Positions 31,738 to 42,608 of a DNA stretch of 64,000 nt are shown here, piece by piece. Both the position numbers and the translations under genes were made by a program. The notes beneath the pieces were generated by a model. The model ran no database searches, was not told the origin of the DNA, and worked only from the letters and a program-made list of their open reading frames with translations. Location: contig AP026129.1 in assembly GCA_030295235.1 (NCBI GenBank), forward strand, positions 744,001 to 808,000, read 5' to 3'. The number at the start of each line of letters is the position of its first letter. The stretch's first letter is position 1. This DNA is from Fistulifera solaris (lineage: Eukaryota; Bacillariophyta; Bacillariophyceae; Naviculales; Stauroneidaceae).

Positions 31738-33753
31738 ATGAACGATCAGGGCAAGCGCGTACAGCGCGAAGAGCTTCATCATGTTCTCCCTTCCCCGGAT
31801 GGTACGATGATTTTGCCCAAGCGCCTAAAGCCGGCCCCTTTCAAGACCCGGTTCATATCCCCTCGAGATCACGATACGGAACGTACCAATGACGAAATTC
31901 ATACTTCAATTTCATTCTGTCCGGTAATTCGAGCAATCGTGGACACTCGTGTGTTTCAGAGACTCCGGGGAATTCAGCAATTGGCTCGGGCGGATCTTGT
32001 TTTCATGAACACGAATCACTCGCGATTCGAGCACTCGTTGGGAGTAGCTCATTTAGCCGAGAGACTTTGCAGACGCCTCCAAGAACAGCACCCTAAATTG
32101 AATATTTCTCACAAGGATGTTTTGTGTGTCAAATTGGCTGGATTGTTGCACGACATTGGTCACGGCCCGTTCTCCCATACGTACGAAGTTGTTGTCAAGA
32201 ACGCACTTCCCCAATACCTCGACGATCATCCGGACTTGAAAGTGCACTATGCTGGATATCCTAAACTTGCTAAGGACTGGTGTCACGAAAAGGTCAGCCT
32301 CGACATGATCGATCTTTGCCTAGATGAGCTTGGTCTCCAAATCGACTATCAAGAACTGGATCGTCCTCTGAAACAGATCGGTGACGGTCTTGATCGGTGC
32401 AGTATGCGATGTTTCAACTCGTTCAAGAATGAGAATGACGATTTCTCCATTACGAAGGTACATTATAATGATGACGATGATATTCTCACCTCGCGGGACT
32501 TTTGCTTCATCAAGGAGTGCATCCTCGGCAGGCCGCTCCCCCGGTTCAACGGTTTCATTGGACGGACCAATATGTATAAAGAGTTCCTTTATGATATTGT
32601 TTGCAATCGTCACTCCGGTTTAGATGTTGATAAGATTGATTACTTTGCCCGCGACGAGCGCCGCGCGATCTGGGCGTCTGGAGAGATCGAAACGCTCATG
32701 GTCGACGAGGCTGTTGTAGCATGGGCGGCTTGCACAGCAGATCGCGGTTCCTGTTCAAGTTGTAATCGACCTGGACACAAGCATCATAAACACCATCTAA
32801 TGATTTGCTATCCCGAGAAACGCATTCCCGATTGCTTACGCTTTTTCAAGAAACGATACACAAACCACGACACTATTTACAAGCATAAGACGGCACGAGC
32901 CGGGCAGTTGCTCATGTGCGATATCCTTTGTCAGGCTGACCCCTTCTTTCGAATCTTCACACCGCATCCTTTTGTGAAGCGTGGGCCTCTTTTTCCTCAA
33001 AACTTTGAAAAACTTCCCCTGAGTTTGGCAATGCTCGATCCTTACGTGTTTATGGATTTGGACGATTCAATCTTTGAATTGATTCTCCACAGTCCCGATC
33101 CTCGCTTGAATCCGGCCAAGAAGCTCATCTACGAGCGTTACAAGTCTCGGAAACTCTACAAATGCGTCGGTTGGGAAGTGATCGACCGAAAGTATGAAAT
33201 CGGAATGAACATCTGGGAAAAGTCGGAGTCACAGATTGCCGCTGAGATGCTAACTATGGGTGGAGAACATCGTGACAGTGACGGACGTCCCCTCATTCTG
33301 GAGAAGGCGGACTTTGTATTAGACAAATGCAGCTCCAACTACGGATCTGGCGACAAGAACCCTCTCGAGAAGATGCGATTCGTTCGGCGGGAAGACATGA
33401 GTACCCACAAGAAGCACAGACCGGCTGAAGATCTTCCTGTGGCTATTTTGTTTGACGAAAAACGTTTTTCGACGGAGCTACCGCGATCGTTCGAGAGTAA
33501 CATCATTCGTGTGTATTCTCGAAATGATCAGAAGTCTGACCTTGTCGGCCATGTCTTTGCAATGTGGATTGAGAAGGCTCTCTCAGGAAAGGCTGGCATC
33601 TTCTCTATGACATCGGACCCCGAAGAAGCAGACGATGACGAAGAAGAAGATTGTAAACTCCCACCTGTTGAACTTTCCCAAGAAAGCATTCCTGAAAATT
33701 TTCGCGAGTTTTATGGAGAAGACGACGATGATGATAAATCGATTGCCCTATAG
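31738..33753 (+). CDS. SAMHD1: SAMHD1-like HD-domain dNTP triphosphohydrolase
   Basis: A 671-residue intact, intronless protein. The HD domain shows FQRLRGIQQLARADLVF, the metal His in RFEHSLGVAH (~99), HDIGHGPFSHTYE with the His-Asp pair at ~138-139, and GLDVDKIDYFARDERRA (~294-310) with the last metal Asp. SAMHD1 hydrolyses dNTPs to nucleosides plus triphosphate, limiting the dNTP pool. The N-terminal SAM domain of the human protein is absent; only ~45 residues precede the HD domain. Two inserts are unusual: an Asp-rich stretch near 240-250 and a Cys/His cluster (CSSCNRPGHKHHKH, ~340) that could bind metal. The C-terminal tail is acidic. Confidence 0.92.
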   Translation: MNDQGKRVQREELHHVLPSPDGTMILPKRLKPAPFKTRFISPRDHDTERTNDEIHTSISFCPVIRAIVDTRVFQRLRGIQQLARADLVFMNTNHSRFEHSLGVAHLAERLCRRLQEQHPKLNISHKDVLCVKLAGLLHDIGHGPFSHTYEVVVKNALPQYLDDHPDLKVHYAGYPKLAKDWCHEKVSLDMIDLCLDELGLQIDYQELDRPLKQIGDGLDRCSMRCFNSFKNENDDFSITKVHYNDDDDILTSRDFCFIKECILGRPLPRFNGFIGRTNMYKEFLYDIVCNRHSGLDVDKIDYFARDERRAIWASGEIETLMVDEAVVAWAACTADRGSCSSCNRPGHKHHKHHLMICYPEKRIPDCLRFFKKRYTNHDTIYKHKTARAGQLLMCDILCQADPFFRIFTPHPFVKRGPLFPQNFEKLPLSLAMLDPYVFMDLDDSIFELILHSPDPRLNPAKKLIYERYKSRKLYKCVGWEVIDRKYEIGMNIWEKSESQIAAEMLTMGGEHRDSDGRPLILEKADFVLDKCSSNYGSGDKNPLEKMRFVRREDMSTHKKHRPAEDLPVAILFDEKRFSTELPRSFESNIIRVYSRNDQKSDLVGHVFAMWIEKALSGKAGIFSMTSDPEEADDDEEEDCKLPPVELSQESIPENFREFYGEDDDDDKSIAL

Positions 33754-33850
33754 ATGCTAGATTGTTCACACATAAACTACTTTGAATGGCAACGTCTAAA
33801 ATTTTGAGAAACAAACCGACTATTAGAATAGCCGATAATCTGAATAGATA

Positions 33851-36528
33851 TTAAGATTTGCTGAAGTAGTTTGAAATGATTTCTGTCAAATCTATCGTTG
33901 TGGTCAGACTCTCATCATCTTCATCCGAGTCAAAACTTTCCCATGAACCATCTTCATCGTCAACGTTTGCATCGTTCGCGACGACCTCCGACTTAGAAAC
34001 ATTATCTACTTGCATTTCATGCCCGCTTACCCCAGAACCAACAATTTCGTCGTCAACTAAAGGTTCTGGTATGTTTTCCTTAAAAACTTTGTTGAACAAA
34101 ACGGATTCTTCGATCGCAGAACGCTTATAGGGAGGCAAGCAGCACAAACGTCGATGACCTCCTTTCAAATCCTCTTTCAAACATTTTCTCGAACAGTAAC
34201 ACGCCGTTCCGCAACCCGGGCAAACAAGAAATGGTTTGGCAATCTCATTGTGGCTTGGGTCGCCATCTTCTTCTTGTCTCTGCCGTTGTTGATCCTTCGT
34301 GATTGCATTTAGCTGACACGTATATGACCAGCACTCTGGCTGCCTATCTGGCCACCATCTCCGATCGATAAATGGTAGAATACGGAGCACGACTTCGTTT
34401 GGTATACGCAAGCGGTGGGTACAAAGGAACAGTTCCTTTATAGTACGTTGAAAAGAGTGCGAGAAAGTATAGTGCAAAGTTGGTTTCCAAGGAGCCTGTC
34501 TTGCACGTAACGCAACGAGAACAGAGAAATCATAACGTGACTGTAATTGAGATAGCGAAAGACCTCTTCCGTTCTACCAGGCGATTCGAGAAATCGTGAT
34601 TAGTAGAGAATCATTTATTCATGGAGATTAAATGCACTTACCTCATCGTCAATCCAAGGATCAAACTCTGCATCAGAATCATCTTCGGAACCCGCACTGT
34701 TATCCTCGTCTTCATCTTCAACAGGATACTGATATTCGTGCCTACGAAGATGTGAGCAAATGTAAGGTCACATGATAACGAATTGCTACAACTGGACTTA
34801 CCAAAACATGATAGGATCGTCTATATTTAACGGGAACCCGCACCAAACAACAAAATCACCATATCCCATTCGTGAAAGTCGAACATCGACCATGTCGCGA
34901 ACAAAAAGCGAACGGACTGTTTTCAGTACCTTATCAGGTCTTTCGAGATCTAGTATCGCCGAAATGGACTCCGAGTCGATCCGTGTAGCTACCCCATGGC
35001 GTGTAATCGATAAAACTTGCTTTCGTTTCTGCAGAACATGATCGAGATATCTTGTCGAACTAATCAAGCTTGGATAGATATCAGGATGTTCTCCGAACAA
35101 ATACGAACTGCCTTCCTCAATGTGCTCAAGATCGTTCACGCGGTTGGGTGGAGGAGAAACACGATCCATAAATCCATAAGCAGTATTCTTCACAGCTTCG
35201 CTTGCCAGGGTAAAATAGGGCTCATTATCAGGTAGCATCTCGACCGTGGCGTCGCCCAAATCGACCAAAGCACGTACACAATTCCAATAAGAAGATAAAA
35301 AAGTCCCGAGAATATCACTGGACACTCTTACACGCTTTATAGCCTCTTGGCAGCGTCTTCGCTCCAGGTTAGCTCGGGTACCCAATGCCCGAAACAGAAT
35401 TTCTACGAGTTGAATGTGCAAACTCGAAGGACGATCTTCCGTTCGCAGCGCCGCGACAACCCGCTTTAATCGTGCTCTTCTTTGTTTTTCCAGTGGCTGG
35501 GATTCTATCAAGAGATGACCGAATTCGTCTAAATACCGCGAACGCACAAAGGATGCTACAGTGACCGCATGTTCTTCTGTCATGATTGTGATTCCTAATC
35601 CGATGGTCAAATGTAGACCATTCAGGAAAGCCGACCATTCTCCACAATCATGATCTTTCTCCCCGATATCACATAAATTGTCACATTCCACGCATTCGCT
35701 GTTCACAATGAGCAACACCTTTCGCAAAATCGCCACATCGTCCAGGGCTTGTTCTCGCGATAGCCTCGTCAAAATCGTCAATGCCATGTAATAATCACGT
35801 TGAACTTCCGACAAGGCGTGTCGTAGCAATCGCAACAATATATTCCATTTCAATTCACGGGGTAATCGAGTCGAAATTGGAATTTGGAAATTGAAATTCT
35901 CTGCCAGAGTCTTGCCCTGGAAAAACATATCCCTCATTTGGGTCCAAAATTCGTGTTGCCCATCGTAGAGGCTGCGTGGTCGTGTCGCCGGACTCCACTG
36001 TGACGACAATTCCCTTCCTTGTTCCAACAATATGCATTGGATCACCGAGTCGGGAGAGGTGTAAAGTTCTTCGCCGCCAAACGGAAGCATGCCGGCCGTG
36101 GCGCGTAATACCGGGTTGGCAAAGAAACAACTGCGACAAAATTCGAAATGATTTTCTTCCGGTTGTTGAATGCGATGATACAAGGAACGCATCTCGTGTC
36201 TCTGATCCGGTTGTGGTCGTAACGCGTCTTTGGGAATCGGATGCTCTTCTTCGAAAGGATACAAGCAATCGTAGGCATCAATGAGAGGATAGTAAAAGTC
36301 GTGGTACGGGTACAACGATGTATCCTGAACGATGCCTTCGGAATTGAAATAATTTCGTCGTGCAACAGGATGAGAGCAATGCGGGACGGTGATGGTTTCT
36401 TCGTATTTGAGTGACTCGAGACGCCATTCCTCTTCGAGTTGCTGTTCGACCGAACGGATGGTCGCGATTTCGGCTTCGATAGCATCTCGTTGGAGAGGCC
36501 GAAAGTGAAAGCAGTCCTTCGAATTCAT
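33851..36528 (-). CDS. Large MYND-finger protein
   Basis: Three exons: 36528-34802, 34741-34642 and 34540-33851. The introns of 60 and 101 nt have GTAAGT/GTAAGTG donors, and the frame is intact (838 residues). The long N-terminal region is helical with no family I know. Exon 2 is acidic. Exon 3 has an F-box-like IPNEVVLRILPFIDRRWWPD and then a MYND zinc finger, CPGCGTACYCSRKCLKEDLK, completed by GGHRRLC. An acidic Ser/Asp tail closes the protein. MYND fingers bind proline-rich peptides and F-box-like motifs bind Skp1, so an adaptor role is possible (inference). The ATG at 36528 is the first Met of the frame. Confidence 0.75.
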
Positions 36529-37111
36529 TATTCGATATGTAAGCACGTTTTGAAACTAAATAAAAAATGACAAGAAGGTAAAAAGTATTTGTCGCAGTTG
36601 AAGAGGCGAATGCATTCATTCGCCAACTTATCGCGAAGCGAGTGAATAAAAAGTAAATAAGCAAAGAAATGCCGTACCGGTAGATCGTGACTGCCTATGT
36701 CAGTCGTGTGTCCAAAAACTAACTCTTCGGGCTCCAGTGAATAGAGATGTCAACTATTCGGGACAATTTTCGACGGAATAATGATCAAGTGATGAGTTTA
36801 ATCTGTAAAGAAGCTCTCTAGAAATTTTCGTTCGCGTACAAATAGTGCTCGGTGTTTGTTCCAAGAGTGACAGCATAAAAGCCACGAAAAGTCGCGATCA
36901 TTATTATTTTGTTTCGTGACTCATGAATGAGATTCAGTCATGGCAAAGGTGAGCCTACTTTTAAGACTATAGTGTTGAGGGTTGGAGTTGCAACACGCGC
37001 AACAATAAAAAGGTCGAGAGCATAGAGGAAAAGAACAGTGATTATAGTCCAGAGACTATCATCTCAAGGCTAATTCAATACTCCATTTCATCCATTACTG
37101 CCACTAGCTTT
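36529..37111. other. Divergent promoter region with palindrome copy d
   Basis: This is 583 nt between divergent genes. It contains the 21-bp palindrome at 36923-36943 and an ACCGGTA palindrome near 36675. No gene is seen. Confidence 0.4.
36923..36943. repeat. 21-bp 8-5-8 palindrome, copy d
   Basis: Arms CATGAATG and CAGTCATG surround the spacer AGATT, with one mismatch. It lies about 170 nt upstream of the methyltransferase-riboflavin kinase start. Confidence 0.65.
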
Positions 37112-38540
37112 ATGTTGACGATGAAACGTCTGCAAATATTGGCACTGGCCTGTTCTTCGTTGACTCTGCGACGACACAGTGCCGCATTCATCCTGGAAGC
37201 AAAACGATTTTATCGTCGTGATCGCGTGTGGTTCACCAGCCAGCGCGACGATGATGCCTTTATTCGTCGCCAAAAAAGCGGCGGGGGCCAATACCAAGAT
37301 TCAGTCGGCTGTAGAACATGTAGAGTTGCAAAAGAAAGTCTTTAATGAAATGTCCGATGCCTTCGCTTCGGGGAGCACCCTATCCGACGACTTGCTGCCG
37401 GTCTACGAATATCTGGCCGATCAAATTGCGCGTCGTTTTAATACTACTACTACACCCGTCCGCATCTTGGATGTGGCGTGTGGAACGGGGGCATTGTTCC
37501 CATTCTTGGCGAGTCGATTCGATTCGTTAGATCTGGTTGGTGTGGATGTATCCCCCAACATGGTGCAAGGAGCGCAACAATTTGCTCAGAAAATCATGCA
37601 AGGCTATCCAAAGATTCAAATCAATGTGATTGAAGCCGAATTTTCAATGTACGAGTCTCCAGATCTGTTTGATGGCATTGTTATGAACGCTTGTTTTGGG
37701 AATTTTTGGAGCGGCCTGGAAGTTTTAGAACGAGCTGCCCAGTTGTTAAAGCCACCCGTTCCACAATCTCCAGGAGGATTTTTGTTCATTACACATCCAC
37801 TCGGAGCTGAATTTGTGGCCCAACTGCACCAAGAAACCCCCGAAACGGTACCTCATTGTTTGCCCAATCACGAACAATTGATTCACATGACACGCTTTTT
37901 GCCTCTGCAGTTGATCGAATTTCAACAACGTGTTTCTGTACAAGGTGAGGCGCAGCCTTTTTATTGTGCGACACTGGAACGGGTGCGTCACTGTTGTTTG
38001 CCGCAATTAATGCGCTTCCGGGGTCCTGTCGCGAGTGGGTACGGTAGAGGAGGGAAGAAATTGGGGTTTCCGACCGCCAACTTGGAACCTGCCGTGTTCC
38101 GAAAGGCGCTAGAAACAGTCTCCACGGGTGTCTACTTTGGATGGGCTGTGATCGAAGGACGCAATGCTTGTCACAAAGCCGTGGTGAATGTGGGAATATC
38201 TCCGACGTTCGAAGGAGCTGAAAATGCAGAAAAGATTATAGAAGCGCATTTGTTGTTGGAGGAACCTATCGACGACTTCTATGGTGAAACGATGCGGTTG
38301 CAGCTGCATGGATTTTTGCGTCCAGAAACCAAGTTCGATTCATTTTCCGCTCTAGTGGCACAGATCGCTGCGGATGCGAAGGAAGCTAAGGAAGCTCTAG
38401 ATTTACGTCCGTATGTGACGTTGAAAAGCGATACATTTTTAGAGAGGAACAGCCCAACGTGGATAGGAAATAGTGGAGGCGATGGCCAAGCCAGCTGGGA
38501 ATTCCAACACACAAACGAAGCAATTGAGGAAGCTTCATAA
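37112..38540 (+). CDS. Methyltransferase-riboflavin kinase fusion, plastid-type
   Basis: The N-terminus from the ATG at 37112 is hydrophobic and ends in RRHSAAFILEA, an ASAFAP-like motif. A class I SAM methyltransferase domain follows (~100-280), with RILDVACGTGALFPFLA as motif I and VGVDVSPNMVQGA. The C-terminal ~130 residues are a riboflavin kinase: GYGRGGKKLGFPTANLEP with the PTAN motif, TGVYFGWAV, AVVNVGISPTF, IEAHLL with the likely catalytic Glu, and DFYGETM. This enzyme makes FMN from riboflavin and ATP. Bacterial RibF fuses the kinase to FAD synthetase and plants to a HAD phosphatase; a methyltransferase partner is unusual. One base too many near 37273 (A6 or G5 run) splits the presequence from the body; corrected length is 475 residues. 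Confidence 0.83.
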
Positions 38541-38643
38541 AGTGATTCTCCGAGCTCATAGTCACACTCATGACACAAGTAAAGAAACATTCGCTATGCA
38601 TTTTTTAACCATTTATTATAGCCTATCAGGATCGTTGACGAAC

Positions 38644-40552
38644 CTAAAATGATTGCTTGTCGCGGACCTGACGATTTCTTGCAGCAAGAGCTTTTCCAGC
38701 AGCTGCACGTCGTTTTCTGGCCCCATCTTCGTCCAGTGCAGCCTCGGCTGCAATTTTGTAGAGCTCGTGGAATGTAACCGCCGAATAGACTGAACCTACC
38801 AAGTCGTTGATTGTTTTCCTGCCTTTCACAATTTCCATTCCATAATGAATCAATTCACAGGCGTCATCTCCGCAGATATGAACACCCAAGACACGTCCCG
38901 TTTTGCGATCAAACACCAATTTCAAAAGACCATTCGGACTAAATACACGCCCTCTCAGACATTCTGCATAAAGTGCCATACCCTCACTAGCATCGACGCC
39001 CAGTGCTTTAGCCTGGGTTGTACTAAGTCCGTAAAAGGCGGCTTCGGGACTCGTCCAGACTCCAGTTGGAAAGGCAAAAGGATTTGACGCCAAAGAAGCA
39101 GGGTCAAACGAATTTCCTGCTTGCCCCATTCCATTCTGTACACAAGTTGGATCGCTCACGTCGCATTGTGGACTATCTACCCCGAGGATACGGCTCAATG
39201 CTGCTTGTGCTTGTGCAACACCCGTACTCGCCAGGAAGGGACGGCCCACAACGTCACCCGCGGCAAAAACATTGGGTCGGGTCGTCTGCAAGCAATCATC
39301 GACCAAGACACCCTGCCGAACCGAATACAAAGATCACGGTGAGGTGAAAGTGGTACAGGTCGAATGCGCTGACGGTAAAACTTGTGGTAAAACTTACTCC
39401 GTAACGGTCTACATCAATACCTGCTGCTTGAAGATTGAGACCTGCCGTATTGGGCGTTCTTCCCACAGCCGCCAAGTAAATATCGCACGACAGTTCGGTG
39501 GGGGTACCCGTCGGCAATGCGCCCCCACCATTGGCTTCCAAGTGAATTTTAATGGGTGCGCGAATATTTTCGGATGCCTCGGGCGGAACACTAAACGCCT
39601 TGACCTGTGCGCCCTTTTGAATACGAATTCCGGAACGTATTAAATCGGCGACCAGCATCGCCGAGACATCTTTATCGAGACCGACTTTCATCAGTGCGTT
39701 ACGAGGAACTTGATCTCGGATGATCAACGTGACTTCTGCCCCCAAGTTACGAAAGATTTTGGCGAATTCCATGGCTACAATACCGGACCCCGTGATGGCG
39801 ATGGATTTCGGGAGAAACTTGAGTGCATTGATCGAGTCTGAGTCAAATATTCGTTTGCCATCAAACGGGATTCCGAGGGGACGAAAGGGCTTGGATCCGG
39901 TTGCAATGAGAATGTTTTTCGCTGGCACGACATCTACTTGGACGGAATCATCAAAGACACTGGTAGCATCCGGGTGTACCACGATACGATCGGTTTCACC
40001 AGAGTCACTGAACCGCGCAAATCCTTCCATGACTGTGACGCCCGCTTGACTGAGTTGACGGCGCATATCATCGGCATTGGAATGCGCGAGATCCACACAA
40101 GAATTAATGATTTCATTCCACACGGAATCTTCTCGTAACCCCATGCCCCGGAGTGTCGAGACCTTGATGCGTTTCCCCGTATCACGAAGGGCTTTGGAAA
40201 AGAGACCGGATGGTGCTCCCAACGATAAATCTTCTCCGGTGCCTTCATTCATTAACATAGCCGATGCACGTGGTGCATCAATCAGAATGACTTTCTTCTT
40301 GTTTCCGTTTTTGCCTTGTGCCGCCAAGAGAGCCGCCTGCACACCAACGATGCCTCCACCGATGACAGCTAAATCATAGTTGTCATAAACAGTAGCCTTG
40401 ATGTACCGTTGTAATCGAGCCGAGTCGGTGCGGGCGAGGAAGGCATCGGAATTACAAAGGAGTGATAAAGTGACAAGTACAAGTAGTAGATTTACGGTGA
40501 GTCGCCTCGTCCGACGGCCAACAAGTGTGGAAGCTAGAGTCATACGCAACAT
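38644..40552 (-). CDS. SthA-like FAD pyridine-nucleotide oxidoreductase lacking redox cysteines
   Basis: Two exons, 40552-39398 and 39312-38644, with an 85-nt intron; 607 residues. The signal-peptide-like start ends in LCNSDAFLAR, so plastid import is likely. The FAD site YDLAVIGGGIVGVQAALLA is followed by SLGAPSGLFSKALRD, where dihydrolipoamide dehydrogenases have CLNVGCIPSKAL: both cysteines are gone. The NAD(P) site is IAITGSGIVAMEFAKIFRNL, and RPNVFAAGDVVGRPFLAST is the second FAD motif. The C-terminal interface domain has GDDACELIHYGMEIV and SAVTFHELYKIA. Cysteine-less members of this fold include the soluble transhydrogenase SthA, which exchanges hydride between NADPH and NAD+. That activity is inferred; a divergent reductase is possible. 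Confidence 0.8.
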
Positions 40553-41234
40553 TAAAAAAGGCAGGGTTGAATTCTCCGAAGAATGCACTGCTTACTTGTT
40601 CATTTGCAGGTTGAGGAAGGAGGATTTTTCTTTGATCGACTTTTCTTGATGTTGTTGTGTTGGCGTTTTTATCTCTCGTTGCGCGAGAAAAGTTGTCAGG
40701 CGGGGGCTGACGCGAACCGTGAATCAAAGATATAGCTTTGATTCCGGGATTGATGACATCCTCCGCTCACACTCTAACTGAGAGTGGGCAGAGGCGGCCA
40801 AATCAAAGAGGGAGAACTTTCGTGATTCAATCCAAAAATAGCCTATGAATACAAAATACTCGCTCATTGGTTTGCAAAAGTAGTGTTGACGATTACCGTT
40901 TTACCATTCAGCTTCATTCGTAAATGTTGGCCACAATTCCCGGCATTGGATTCGAGTTGAGTCACAGCAAAGTCGATGCTGCACGTTTAACAACGTTTAC
41001 TTGTACACGACCTTGGACCTAAAAACTTATCCCTAGCCGACAAAACATATCTGCCTGACGACAGACACACCACCCACCAACGATAACGAACCGTCCGTTC
41101 GTTCACCATGCATGATGATAGGCGACGATGATGAGAAATGAGTAATGAGTTTTTGATTGAGAGATCCTCGTCGTCGCAAATTATTTTTCGAACCATTACT
41201 ACATATAGCAGAAACCAGCTTACGTCCTCTCAAT
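40553..41234. other. Divergent promoter region
   Basis: This is 682 nt between the SthA-like and mitochondrial uL4 start codons. No gene or clear repeat is supported. Confidence 0.4.
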
Positions 41235-42259
41235 ATGTTTCAAACAAGTCGGAGTTTTGTGCAAAAAACCGCTCTGTTTTGCGCCAAACACAGACCGACC
41301 TTGGTGCGATCTTTGCAATCCACATTCTCTAGCCAACCACAGCCACAGCGTTTGCCTCCCAATCTAACGTTTGATCCACGGTCTTCCTTTGTCACGCCTC
41401 AGAAAGATCTGCGGTTTGTGACGGAAAGTGAAAGTGAAGCAGAAGAAGACGACGGCGAAGAAGAAGAAGAGGAACTGGTGGTCGTCCCCGAAAAGGTCGT
41501 GTACGCCGTGCCCTTGCCGGAACGATTGCACGTCAAAGTACACACACTCTTTCCTGTAGCAATCGATGATGACGAAGAAAGAGACGACGCGAATCAAGTA
41601 GGATCTGTTTGGTTAAATGAGGCGGTTTTTGGATGTGACCCCATTCGGGTAGATTTGTTGAAGCGTGCTGTCGATTATTATCGCGCCAAAAGAGAGGTCG
41701 TCGAAAGGCTGTCACCAAGACGATTGGTGAAGTTTCGGGTAGTGGACGAAAACTACGACGACAGAAAGGAACCGGACAGGCACGAGTGGGACATTCGCGG
41801 CCGCCCCATTTCCGGGGAGGAGCCAAAGCGCACGGCCCTAAGAATGTGACCGATTATGGCAATACCAAATTGAACAAGAAAGTGCGTCGGCTTGCACTGA
41901 TGAATGCATTGTCGCAAAAATTGAAGGAAGGAAATTTGATGCTCATTAATCAGTTCTACGACTTGCCATCACATAAGACGAGTCAGTTGGTGCGATTGCT
42001 CGCTCCGTGGAACATTGGAGCGAAACAAGATGGTACTTCTGCTTTCATTTTAGACCATTATTATCCAGAAAATGAGGAGCACGAAGCTACGCCGTACAAT
42101 GGGGTTCCCTTGAACCTATTCTTGGCGTCTTCGAATGTGCCAAACGTTAAAGTCGGCAATCAACATTCGATCAACGTCTATGACATCTTGAAGCATGAAA
42201 AGTTAGTGCTCACGCTTGCTGTATTGCAGCAACTCGAACAAAGACTCAGCAAATTATAA
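41235..42259 (+). CDS. MRPL4: Mitochondrial ribosomal protein uL4 (MRPL4), one frameshift
   Basis: The start is the ATG at 41235 (MFQTSRSFVQKTALF), which opens a basic amphipathic mitochondrial presequence. An acidic insert of Glu/Asp residues follows. The uL4 domain shows LNEAVFGCDPIRVDLLKRAV, then in the next frame EVSGSGRKLRRQKGTGQAR, VGHSRPPHFRGGAKAHGPK and KKVRRLALMNALSQKLKEG, all matching the rRNA-binding loop and core of uL4. The frames join if one A is added to the A4 run near 41692; the corrected length is 341 residues. The protein binds 23S-type rRNA near the exit tunnel of the mitoribosome. The acidic N-terminal insert is unusual for the family. Confidence 0.88.
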
Positions 42260-42608
42260 ATTGTGTCAATGCGAATCGACTTTTTCTGGCTCAAAGTTTT
42301 AAACGATGTAGTCATGAAGGTAATATTCAAACTTACGCTATTAGCTTTTTATTTTCGTGTCGAAACTTTATTAAAACAAGGCGGCGCGGAAACGCTACAA
42401 GAAGAGAGAAAGTGAGAGACGATATTTGACTTGAATCAAAAACGACTTTGCACGAGCAGCCTGTCAACCTTGCCTTTTGTCGATTGTCAAAACAAATCTG
42501 CATGGTGCATGGATGTGCCTAAATAAACAGTGGGACAAAAGTGTGAAACACAGGAGCACAGAACAATGATATGATTCAGCGAATCGTATTTGAAGCCGTG
42601 CTTTCAAA
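42260..42608. other. Convergent intergenic region
   Basis: This is 349 nt between two stop codons; it presumably contains both 3' UTRs. No gene is seen. Confidence 0.4.
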
